A DNA stretch of 64,000 nt from Erigeron canadensis (taxonomy: Eukaryota > Streptophyta > Magnoliopsida > Asterales > Asteraceae). Both the position numbers and the translations under genes were made by a program. Numbering within the stretch: position 1 is the stretch's first letter; every line of letters starts with the position of its first letter. Under the pieces are notes generated by a model, which saw only the letters and a list, made by a program, of their open reading frames with translations, was not told the origin of the DNA and did not search any database. Shown here in pieces: positions 1-10,238 of the stretch. The stretch is taken from the NCBI RefSeq assembly GCF_010389155.1, contig NC_057769.1, positions 12,586,735-12,650,734 of the forward strand. The letters run 5' to 3'.

Positions 1-425
1 TGATTACATGCGCACAAACAATCTCGTATACAAGTTTATTATAAAAGAGTTGGTTTAAAGGATTAGCTATGGATCACATGTGTATTACGATGAGCATATG
101 TATGCAGGTATATTGTAAATGAATTGTTCATGGGATTAGTCGTTGATCACATGTGCATGAACAATCTCGTATAGAAGTTTATTATAAAAGAGAGTTTCAA
201 AGGATTATCTATTGATCACATGTATATTACGATGAGCATATGTATGCAGGTATATTGAAAATGAATTGTTCATAGGATTATTTGTTGATCACATATGCAC
301 GTATAGTCACATACACAAGTTTATTAAAGGAGTGTTTCAAAGGATTAGTTGTTGATCTCATGTATATTATGATGAGCATATGTATTCATTTATTTTGTCA
401 ATGAATGTTTAATGGGATTAGTTGT
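1..425. repeat. Tandem repeat, about 142-bp unit, three copies
   Basis: Units begin at 1, 144 and 286, each with TGATNACAT, and a truncated fourth begins at 426. Each unit is made of two diverged halves of about 70 bp that start with a TGATCACATGT-like block and end with GGATTA (half-units at 1, 70, 144, 213, 286 and 353). It is a small higher-order tandem repeat. The array may extend left of the window. I see no coding potential. Confidence 0.85.
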
Positions 426-2040
426 TGATCATATGTTGATGTGTCGTTTGTGTATAATTAAAAGCGGTCAAGTTTTAAATTTATAAAATCAAGGAAATAC
501 CAAACTAAACACACACTCATGGACAGTGGATCCGTTCGTTTGTAATATAGCTATTAGGTAAGACCAGGTTCGTTCACAGGGACTATGTTTAAGAACTAAG
601 CGAGATCAAGTAATACTAAGATTGGGCGGGGGTTGATTTAATGACCAAATGTTAGTTTGATTTGAAAGCAGTTAGTAATTTAAGCAAGTTAGTAATTCCG
701 AAGAATTAATCTGAAAGAGAGTTGTTTTAAACAATTAAATTAAAAGTTATCTATTTTGAATCAGATCCATGATATGTTTCAGGTTGCACTAGTCAATACA
801 ATAGTTGGGATCTAAATAATTCACTAGACTCGGTCACGTGGGTACCACCCTATCCGCTAACAAATCCGTATCTCCTACTCAAATCCCCTAACTGATTAGC
901 TAAAAGTGTGAGTACCACCCTGTCCACCTATAGTTGCCTAACTAATTAGTTTGTTTAACTATTAAATAACAATCTTGTCTACCGAGTTACCAATCCGTTA
1001 ACACACTTAATCCTATTACTATTGAATTCATCTTTACCAGTCCATGACATAAAGCCAATTATCTAAACCTTAGACAATCAAGATCATGTAGACATACAAA
1101 TAATACCATTACAAGCATGCACACACAACCAATAATTCAACAATAAATAATAAAGAATAAATATGTTAAGATCACGACAAGACGTTAAGTGTATCTAGCA
1201 TGCAACCATCACATAATCATGTCACATCATCTTAGTAGATGATTAAATATCTAGCTACTCATGGCAAAACAAATACTACTAACAATGATAAATAAATCCA
1301 TAATAATAATTGTCAATAAAATAAGTCTTGCAAACAAGTATGCTAATAAAAATAATAAAAGTAAAAGAAAGATCAAACAAAGATTGTGATGCGGTAGATG
1401 TCGACGACCACGGCTGTTATCTCGGCCGATCCACTCACGAACCAAATACCCACACCTTCTGATTGATGATATGATGATGTTGTTGTTATGGATTTATGTT
1501 TGATTGGTTGGATGATTTGAGGGTGTTAGGAGGGTTTAGATATGGAGAAAATACCCTAGGAGCAGCTCCAAAGTCGTCTGGAATAAGTGTTTGTCCAATT
1601 TTAGGGTTCAGGGTTGGTATTTCCTGGTTTTCGAAAAGTCCAAATCTGGCCGACCTACTTCCAGCGGCGCTGGTGCACTCCCAGCGGTGCTGGTAAGGTT
1701 CTGGGTGAGGAGCGGCACTGGTAAGGTGTCAGCGGCGCTGGTTAGCTTCAGGATGACTTCCAGCGGCGCTAGAGAGAAATGAGCAGCGATGGAGGCTTCA
1801 GCTTCAACACGAAAGTTGTAGATCTTTCTCTCTCGGTTCCATGGACAACTTATGCGTCAGAAACGGAGTTCGTATGAAGAAGTTATGCCCAAAATATTAA
1901 CACATGGTCATAGGCTTCACGTCAACACAAGTTTCTTCATCTTAAGTCTTGAATCTTGACCCGAATCTTCATCGAACCATCATTTATCTTCCTTTAAGTC
2001 CTTATGTCTATGTGCTTAGTCCTACTGTGCTTAACAGGAT
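426..2040. repeat. Non-coding dispersed repeat R1 (unclassified)
   Basis: There is no credible ORF. The stretch shares layout and short phrases with 16474-17600: GTACCACC blocks (near 842 and 912), an A-rich middle, a CTACTCATG-like phrase (1254 here, a one-base variant near 16864 there), then a cluster of GC-rich palindromes, then sequence resembling plant retroelement LTR or leader DNA. I infer two members of one high-copy non-coding family. Which transposon class it belongs to cannot be told from the sequence. Confidence 0.4.
1661..1772. repeat. Cluster of five 13-bp near-palindromes
   Basis: The word CCAGCGGCGCTGG or a close variant occurs at 1661, 1681, 1709, 1729 and 1760. The starts are alternately about 20 and 30 bp apart. 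Each copy is a perfect dyad except for its central base. The cluster sits at the GC-rich end of repeat R1. Similar clusters with a different outer triplet lie at 17148-17336 and about 19775-19852. Confidence 0.85.
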
Positions 2041-2062
2041 TATTGGTAATGGATATAGTTGA

Positions 2063-3011
2063 TTAATTGTGTATCTTTATGAGAGTACAAAGGAAATTTT
2101 GACCGTAATCGCGCAGTTGTTGCTGAATCCATAGAACCTGTGAACAACATCTAACAGCTGCCATATATTCTGCCTCGCAAGACGAGATTGCAACCGAAGT
2201 TTGCTTCTTACATTGCCATGAAACCAATCTCCCCCTTAAGAACTGACATCCACCTGAAGTCGATTTCCTATCAAAGTTGCAGCCACCATAGTAAGTATCT
2301 ATAGACGCTATGAACTTAAAGTCTCCCCCAATCGAATACCAAAGACCCAACACTGGTTTCCCTTTGAGGTAGCGAAGATATCGCTTAACTGCTTTCATAT
2401 GGCTTTCTCTGGGACATGACTGATAACGTGCACACATACAAACCGCAAACATGATATTTGGTCTTGATGCTTTAAGATACATCAAGGAACCTATCATGGC
2501 CCTATAACGAGTAGGATCAGCTTCTGGATCATTAAAGGAAAACATCCCAAGTTGATGGTTCTTTTGTATAGGAGTATCCATCGGTGAAGTATCTTCCGTT
2601 CCAAATTGTTTGAAAATATCTTGTGCATACTTCGTCTGATGAATGAAGAATCTGTCCTTTTTCTGTTCAGCCTACACACCTAAAAAGAAGTTCATCTCTC
2701 CCATAGCACTCATTTCAAATGTGCTTTTCATAATCTGCTCAAACTGCTTGCACATCTTTTCGTCTGATGACCCGAAGTCATCCACGTAAACTTGTACAAG
2801 TAGGAAATCTTCTCCTTTCCATTTTGTAAACAACGTATTATTGATCAATCCTCTTAAAAATCCATTTTCAAGAAGATGCTTCGACAGCTTGTCGTACCAT
2901 GCCCTAGGAGCTTGATGTAATCCATACAATGCCTTATTCAGTCGATAGACTCTATCAGGATAATCTAGATCTTCAAACCCTGGCGGTTGAGTAACATGCA
3001 CCAATTCCTGG
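2063..3011 (-). pseudogene. Ty1/copia reverse transcriptase-RNase H fragment
   Basis: Read on the minus strand, 3004-2672 encodes the middle of a copia reverse transcriptase: [20 protein letters not shown], the [16 protein letters not shown] block and the catalytic YVDD, after which two residues usual in this family are missing. After frame changes near 2675 and 2580, the connection and RNase H domains follow (TRYRAMIGSLMYLKASRPN, STSGGCQF, SSCEAEYMAA). The first catalytic region of RNase H is altered (DTYYGG where DADYGG is usual). The N-terminal RT, integrase and Gag are absent. The fragment is cut at 3011 by the end of an LTR of another copia family. It is a dead remnant and is more diverged than the plus-strand pol next to it. 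Confidence 0.9.
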
Positions 3012-3340
3012 TGTAATTAACACAATTTCATCTCCTAATTCACATATTCAATGGTGGATTTTGTGTGTGCGTGTTCTTGGTGTTTTAGTGTGTGTTTCTA
3101 GAGAGAGAGAGAGGGGAAAGATTAAGATTAAGTGTGAGTAAATTTGTTACAGGAATGAAAGTTGTTGTTGTTAAAGTTATGATTTCTAAGGTGTTAAGGG
3201 ACTATTTATAGTCTAACTATACAATTAAGCTAATTAACACATCTAGTCCCTCATCCTTAGAAATCATTTATCTATGACTTAACAACAAGTAAGTCCACTA
3301 ACTTAAATTTCAATTTATCACTATTTTTGGATTTCTAACA
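3012..3340 (-). mobile_element. Copia family A LTR, minus orientation (copy Z)
   Basis: The sequence opens TGTAATTAACAC and closes TTTCTAACA, i.e. TG...CA ends, and aligns by eye along its whole length with 14933-15251. The complement of a polypurine tract (TTCTCCCCCTTAG) follows directly at 3341-3353, so this is a 3' LTR of a minus-strand element. A GAGA-rich stretch near 3103-3116 becomes the CT-rich leader in sense orientation. Confidence 0.9.
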
Positions 3341-3795
3341 TTCTCCCCCTTAGTGATATATTGTAATGAATGAAGTACGTGTTAATCTTGTCTTGTAGGA
3401 ATGAATTTGATGAGCCCGATGGTGAAGACAATTGGTTTGTTGAAACAAGTGTTTGGAGAACTTGATTCAATCTTGGTCTTGGACTTCTTGAAGTTAAATC
3501 ATGAAGAGATTCTCAATGTTCTTTTTGAACAGAGAACAAGTGTGTGTTCTTTCTTGATTCTTTGAAGATTGTTGAACCATGAATCAGAGTTGTCTTTTGA
3601 GGTGCGGAAGGTATAAACTTGGCTTTGGTTCTTCAATCTTCGATTCTTGAGTGAAATTCATCTTCTTGGAATGAAGTATCATGAACTTGTACTCTCCTCC
3701 TTGATGTATGCATTGGAGCTTCTTGAACGAGTATAATTGTATGACTTGAAGCTCTTGAATGGAATATGTTGATGAAGACTCTTTTGAAGCTTTAC
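3341..3795 (-). mobile_element. 3' untranslated end of family A, inverted copy
   Basis: Its reverse complement matches 8818-9297 block by block: the polypurine tract, the phrase around CACGTACTTCATTCCTTAC and the AAGCTTCAAAAGAGTCTTC block. The match stops abruptly at about 3795, where plus-strand integrase sequence begins. With LTR copy Z it forms one arm of an inverted repeat of about 790 bp; the other arm is 8818-9604. Confidence 0.85.
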
Positions 3796-6402
3796 TTCTA
3801 TGTCAGACTATAAGTATGAAAGTGAGCATGTGTGTCCTTCTTGTGCTGTTGGGAAGATTAAACGAGCTTCTCATAAACCAAAGAAATCTCCTAATTCATT
3901 AGCACCTCTTCATTTGCTTCACATGGATCTTTGTGGACTGATGAAAGTACAAAGCCGAAATGGGAAGAGATACATCTTGGTTATTGTTGATGATTATTCA
4001 AGATATACTTGGGTCAAGTTTCTTGCCTCCAAAGATGAAACAACTCAAATTCTGATCGATTTCATCACTTCTACTCAAGTAAATCTTCAACTTCCAGTTC
4101 GTTACATTCGTTCAGAAATGCTGTGTTCAATGAATTTTGTAAATCCAAAGACATTACACACCAATTCTCTGCGGTTCGTACCCCACAACAAAATGGTATC
4201 GTTGAAAGGAGAAATCGAACGCTTGTGGAGGCTGCAAGAACCATGCTTGCTTATTCTAAGTTGCCTTCTAACATGTGGGCTGAAGCAGTTGACACTGCTT
4301 GTCACACTCATAATCGGTCCATTGTTAATCAGCGTTTTGAGAAGACTCCTTATGAGGTTGTTAACAAACGGAAACCCAACATCAACTATTTTCATATCTT
4401 TGGGTGTGTTTGTTATACTCTGAATGATCGGGAGAATCTTGGAAAGTTCGAGAAGAAAGGTGATGAAGGTTACTTTGTTGGTTATTCCAAGACATTGATT
4501 GCCTACCGAATCTACAATCGTCGAACAAATACAATTCAAGAAACCATGAATGTTTGGTTTGATGAGATGTCAGGCATGATCTTTGAGCAAGAAAGTTTGC
4601 TACCAACAAGTTATGATCCAAGTGATTCAAGTACTTCATCAAGAACTTCTACTTTGGCATCTAAATTCAAGAAGTTTCCAGCTCCAACATGTGATGAGTT
4701 AGATATTCTTTTTGAAGAATTCTACAATTCTAAACCGATTCATGATGAAGAACCTCAAGTCATCATTGAACCAATTCCGAACCATGATCCAGTTCCTGAG
4801 AACTATCATGAATCATCATCAAGTTCTTCTGAGCAAAAAGCTACTTCTTCAAGTAGTAGTTCTTCATCCTCTTCTAATGATTCTTCTTCTCAAACCTCTC
4901 TTGATAATTCTTCTCCAGTGAATGTTCAAGAACAACCTACCCAATATACCCAGACTATCAATCCGATGAACACTCCAAATGTATATGTGCCTCTTGATTT
5001 CGATCATCCATCCTACGAGGAAGCTGTTCTACCAAACTATGATTCCATCTCTCAGCAAAACTCTGGTTTTAATGATGATGATGTTGATGTCAATCAACAA
5101 GATCCTCTTCCTCATGATTGCAAATGGTCACGTATGCGAAAAGATCATCCTACAAATAAAATTATTGGAGATCCACAAGCCGGAGTAACTACTCGTACTT
5201 CAGTGAATGAGTGTCTTGTTGCACTTTCTCTTAGCAACATTGAACCCAAAACTGTTTCTGAAGCTCTTCGAGATCCAGAATGGGTTAAAGCTATGCAAGA
5301 CGAACTCGCTCAGTTTGAAAGATTGAAAGTATGGAGATTAGTTCTAAATCCAAGAAAAGATGAACCTATTGGAACAAAGTGGATTTTCAAGAACAAGAAG
5401 GATGAGAATGGAGTGGTAGTAAGAAACAAAGCTCGATTAGTTGCAAAGGGTTATTGCCAGCAACCTGGTGTTGACTTCGATGAAACTTTTGCTCCAGTTG
5501 CAAGAATGGAAGCCATTCGGATTTTCTCAGCTTATGCCGCATTCAGAAACTTCACTGTGTTTCAAATGGATGTGAAGACAGCTTTCTTGAATGGTGATCT
5601 CAAAGAAGAAGTTTACGTTGAACAACCAGAAGGTTTTGTTGATCCCAAAAGACCAAACCATGTCTACAGGTTAGACAAGGCTCTCTACGGTCTTAAGCAA
5701 GCACCCCGAGCATGGTATGATTCCTTATCTACTTTCTTGATTAGAGGTGGCTTTACCAAAGGCACAATAGACCCTACCCTGTTCATTCCTAAACAAGGTA
5801 AACATGTTCTTCTTGTCCAAATATATGTTGATGACATTATCTTTGGGTCAACCAGTCAAACATTTTGTCGAAACTTTTCATCTCTAATGGTTAATCATTT
5901 TGAAATGAGCATGATTGGGGAAATGAACTATTTTTTGGGTCTTCAAATCAAACAACTACCAAATGGTATATTTATATCACAAGGTAAATATATTCATGAC
6001 ATGTTGAAAAAGTTTGATATGACTACTTGTTCTTCAATTTCAACTCCAATGGCTGCTCGTACAAATATTAATGCTGATAAAAATGGGAAACCATTTGACC
6101 AAAAGAGATATAGAAGTATGATTGGTTCATTGTTGTATCTTACAGCATCTCGCCCAGATATCCCTATCTATTGTGACTCTCAAAGTGCCATTGCTATTGC
6201 AGTCAACTCAGTAAACCACTCTCGATTAAAGCATATTGATGTGAGATATCATTTTCTCAAAGATCATATTGAGAAAGGTGACATCGAGCTCTACTTTGTG
6301 GGAACTGACTATCAGCTTGCAGATTTGGTCACCAAACCATTGGATGAGAAAAGGTTTAACTTTCTTATCTCTAAGCTTGGCATGTTAAATCTTGAACCTT
6401 AA
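3796..6402 (+). pseudogene. Family A Pol: integrase and reverse transcriptase, broken
   Basis: The first frame (3800-4120) holds the end of the integrase zinc region (CPSC, then KIKRASHKPKKSP) and the first catalytic Asp (HMDLCG). A small deletion at about 4115 removes the usual RSDNGTEF segment with the second catalytic Asp and shifts frame. The second frame (stop at 6402) continues with [12 protein letters not shown], the integrase C-terminal region, a Ser-rich linker, and a nearly complete [36 protein letters not shown] and catalytic YVDD at 5824-5835. At about 6162 the text jumps from TASRPDI to [12 protein letters not shown], so the central RNase H domain, roughly 150 residues, is missing. 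Gag and protease are absent. The element cannot supply its own integrase or RNase H. Confidence 0.93.
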
Positions 6403-6522
6403 CTTATTTTGTTCTTGATACATTCTTGAAAAACAAAATACAAAATTTGAAAAGATAAAAATCAAATACAAAAATATAAAATTTTGGAAAAATAACAAAA
6501 AGATTTTCTTTATTTTTTTAAA

Positions 6523-6670
6523 TGGCTTACATATGCTATGTATGTAACCCGGGCTTCATAGTTTTATTTATATCTTTGAGGTTTACATATACTCTGTATG
6601 TAACCCGTGCTGAAATGATTTATTTATTTCAAGATGGCTTATACATACTTTGTGTATAACCCGTTCTTTT
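6523..6670 (+). repeat. Three tandem hairpin-forming repeats after pol
   Basis: Three units of about 60 bp each contain TTACATA or TATACATA, a short spacer, then TATGTAACCCG or its equivalent. The pairs TTACATA/TATGTAA can fold into short hairpins. They lie between the pol stop and the conserved stem-loops. Confidence 0.65.
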
Positions 6671-6673
6671 ACT

Positions 6674-6860
6674 CTCAATTGTTGATATGAGAAGCGACGG
6701 ATTGAACACCTTTGTGTACTCCCTAGTTGTCTCATCTTTAACAATTGATTGAGTTAAATGTGCTTAAATGTTTTATTTGCATCCAACTTGTTGATGTAAG
6801 ATGTGAAGGATTGAACGCCTTTGTGTACTCCTTAGTAGTCTTACTATGAACATTGTTGTT
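6674..6860 (+). other. Two candidate conserved RNA stem-loops
   Basis: The loop word GGATTGAACRCCTTTGTGTA followed by CTCC occurs at 6699-6722 and 6808-6831. Copy 1 is flanked by complementary arms: CAATTGTT near 6676-6683 pairs with AACAATTG at 6740-6747, and ATGAGA at 6687-6692 with TCTCAT at 6730-6735. Copy 2 has GTAAGA (6796-6801) against TCTTAC (6839-6844), with a weaker outer stem. A third copy lies in a different copia family at 34967-35035. Function is unknown. Confidence 0.6.
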
Positions 6861-9297
6861 GACGCAAAACTTTGTGTTTCTTAAAATCCTGTTCACTTGT
6901 AGACTCTCAAATTTTTGTTTTCCATGTATATATCACAATAAAGATTTTACTCTTTTTGACTTCAAAAAAACCAATTTTTGCTCTATCTTTGTATGAAAAA
7001 CTTTTAAGATCTACCTTTGCATAGATTAAGGGGGAGTTTGTGATTTCAAAAATTTTAAAACTTCAAAATGTGTTTTCAAATCATTTTCTTACACACATTT
7101 GATGATTTTCAAATGATTTTTCATCAATTGAAGTTCGGTGTTTAGTTTGCACATGAGCGATTCATTCACTCCATGAACTTCATCATCGCCGATGAATTCT
7201 AACCCCGGAGTATTCACTTCTATTTTGAGTGATGATCGTTTCGTGCAAATAGGATGGAGGGAGTAAAGTCGAAAAGTGAGAGGTTATGGTGATATGTTGT
7301 GAGAAAAGGGTTAAAAGTAATGACACCCTTCACTAAATTTCTCAAATCGCCGGGTATAACACATTTCTATCGGATGTCATTTGTTGATATCCTGATAAAG
7401 ACTTCATGGACCCAGTGAAGTGATGCACATCTTTACCGAACCACTCAAGTGTTTCTTAACAAATACTTGTTTTATTTCTCACGAAGATTTTCGCATTTCT
7501 ATTGACCCTTCATTTGGAAGATGTTGATATTGAATAAGGGCGACACTCTGCTCCGGTCCCCGACTTCATTTGCTCACGTTGTGTCTAGAGCTATCTTGTT
7601 TGATCATTAATTTGATCCTTATTCATTTTCTTAAGACACATTTGAGTCATATCTTTATGATATTATTGCATATCTATGTGATATAGCCGGAACATTTGTA
7701 GTGATATCTTAATTGATATTCCACAATGATCAAATGAAAATCCTACCAATGCTAACATCTTTTCCAACGTTGATCGTAGGTCTCATAATTACACTTGTGT
7801 AATTATCGAGTGAACGAGAAGTCTGTCAGTAACCTCGGATGTTACCTAAAAGTCTTTAAGGATAATAGATTGTGGTTATCGAACGCCTTAGGTGACATTG
7901 ACCATGATTTCTATTCTTTGAAGCAATCTCGTAGTTGAAAAGCTACAAGACCAAACTATATTAGAATATTGCTTTGTGAATAATTCAATGATACATAGGA
8001 AATCCAAAAAATGTCATATATTTTTATCAGTCATTTCATTAATCTTTTTGATTTTTTGAACATGTTGAACGGATCATCCTTATCCGGTTTTTCCATTTTT
8101 CATTTCACAAACACATAAACCACCAACACCATACTATAACATTTGTACCAACAACTTCAACCTTACATTTTAGTTACCCTTAGGATTCTTTGGGTTGGGA
8201 CTATTGAATTGGATTGATGTGTTGTTGTTTGATATTTCTCCATGCAAATCTAGTTTTAACTTGTGATATTTCTTTTCGTATTTTATCAATCAATGTTTGC
8301 ATAATGACATTGGTTCCCAACTTTGTCATTATGAGGGGGAGAAAAAGATTATGATTGATTGAGAAAGAAAACCTTTGAGCTTGATTTGTGCAAACATGGA
8401 ATTAGTAAGAAGGTTGTAGTGAGTGTATGGAGGTTACGGATAAAAGATAAGAGAGAATATTTAGTGTATGGGATTGATGGGAAAACTTGCAATTGATGGA
8501 ATTTCAGTCAATTGAGCTCAGATTTTCAGATTTGAGTTGTTCATTTTTAGTCAACTAAGTTCTTGACTTGAAAAAGAAAATCAAGATGATTACAAAGATA
8601 AGAATGAGACTAATGATGAGAGGATATTATCTCAAGATGGAACAAATGTTCAAAGATGCTCCAAAATGTTTATACTCATGAATTGAGGGGGAGCATGATC
8701 ACTTAATAAGAGATTTATCCAAATTTCATTCAAATATTTACTTTCCAAAGTGTTCAAGTTAAATGTAACAAAGATCAAAGCTACGAAAAGTTGAAAATTG
8801 ATTGGAAGATTCAAGACCAAGAAGTAAAGCTTCAAAAGAGTCTTCATCAACAGATTTCATTCAAGATCTTCAAGTTGTTCATTTACACTTGTTCAAGAAT
8901 GTTCCTATGCATACATCAAGGGGGAGAGTACAAGTTTTTGATACTTTATTCCAAGGAAACAAATTTTCATTCAAGAATCAAAGATTGAAGAACCAAAGCC
9001 AAGTTTATACCTTCCGCAATTCAAAAGACAACTCTGATTCATGGTTCAACAATTTTCAAAGATTCTAGACTCATTCATTTTATTCTCTGTTCAAAAAGAA
9101 CTTTGAGAATTTCATCATGTTTTAACTTCGAGAAGTCCAAGAGCAAGATTGATTCAAGTTCTCCAGAGACGATGAGAAAGCTTTGAAGACTTGTTTCATC
9201 ACACCAATTGTCTTCACCATCGGGCTCATCAACTTAATTTCTACAAGACAAAATAACACGTACTTCATTCCTTACAATATATCACTAAGGGGGAGAA

Positions 9298-9604
9298 TGT
9301 TAGAAATCCAAAAATAGTGATAAATTGTAATTTAAGTTAGTAGACTTAGTTGTTGTTAAGACATGGTGAAATGATTTCTAAGGTTGAGGGACTAGGAGTG
9401 TTAATTAGCTTAATTGTAGATTTAGACTATAAATACCCTCAACTCCTTAGAAATCATAAGCCTTTAATCCATTTTTGACACACACTTAATACAGTTCGTT
9501 CCAATCTCTCTCTCTCTCAAGAAATCACACACACTAAACACACCAAGAACACACACACTTGATCTGCCATTGTTGAGATCAAATCCAGAGCAGAAATCGT
9601 GTTA
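9298..9604 (+). mobile_element. Family A 3' LTR, plus orientation (copy Y)
   Basis: It starts TGTTAGAAATCC directly after the polypurine tract. It is the reverse-complement relative of 14933-15251 and 3012-3340, but more diverged from them than they are from each other. A CT-repeat leader lies near 9507-9521. The last six bases expected (ATTACA) are missing: the sequence changes at 9604 into minus-strand gag-extension DNA, so this end was cut by rearrangement. Confidence 0.88.
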
Positions 9605-10238
9605 TGACATCTTCCAATTTAAAATTTGAAGACTCTTTTGTTTCGTAAGAAGCATTTAGAGCATCATAATTAACCAAAAATTCATCTTTTGGTTTCTCAA
9701 CTTCATCGGTCTCAAATTCGTTATCCAATGGACGAATAAATTGTTGTACCATACCAAGTCGAAGAAATTTTTCATCATACAAAGGTTCTATTTCATCCTT
9801 GGCTTTTTGCAATGGTGTGATATTCTCAAATCTCAACCCGAGAAGAAGATCATCTTTTGCAATTTTTGACTTGTTAAAATAGGCAGTGAAATCCAAGAGA
9901 GGGTTTTGTTCAACTTTATATAACTTCTCTTGATAGAAAAGTATATTCTTTTTAAATTCCTCAACTTGTTTTTCAAGATTTTCAATTTCAACGCCTTTTA
10001 GAAAACAAGTATGATTTAAGTCAGAAATCTTCCTTTCGAGTTCATCATTGTTTGGTTTAGCTTCTTGAAGCTTTTTATTGAGAATATAAATATCCATTTG
10101 TCTAGCATTTGTCCGAAGCCATTCATTGGTCTTTTGAATTTCAAGATCTTGATTGACTTTTTCAAGATCTTGAATGGTCTTTTCAAGATTGTGACATTAA
10201 TAACTTAGAATCAGGAGAGGCATCCAACTCACATTCTT
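9605..10238 (-). pseudogene. Duplicated piece of the Gag coiled-coil extension
   Basis: The minus-strand reading (172 residues, 10097-9579) repeats the segment at about 11459-12098: the same MDIxILNKKLQEAKPNNDEL block, the LDFTAYFNKSKIAKDDLLLG block and the DEKxxRLGMVQQFIRPLDNE block. This copy keeps the frame across the LLLGLRFENITPLQKAKDE joint, where the other copy has lost one base. It has no start region of its own and runs into LTR copy Y, so it is an internal duplication and not a separate gene. Confidence 0.85.

Larger units (their letters stand above)
6403..9297 (+). other. Long 3' non-coding region with multiple polypurine tracts
   Basis: Nearly 2.9 kb separate the pol stop from the 3' LTR, with no credible ORF. 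AGGGGGAG-type polypurine blocks occur at 7029-7037, 8334-8342, 8686-8693, 8918-8927 and 9287-9297; the last directly precedes the LTR and is the functional tract. Repeated polypurine motifs ahead of the 3' LTR are, as I recall, a reported trait of the Sirevirus lineage of Ty1/copia, which supports that assignment. Hairpin repeats and two copies of a stem-loop motif lie just after pol. Confidence 0.8.

Noticed and set aside
1251..1782. Three small ORFs near the palindrome cluster
   Set aside because: Low-complexity or palindrome-driven; no recognisable protein features.
4102..4539. Minus-strand ORF opposite integrase
   Set aside because: A shadow of the plus-strand pol frame.
8650..9068. Short ORFs in the 3' region as accessory genes
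   Set aside because: Frames overlap, lack composition bias of coding DNA and contain the polypurine tracts.
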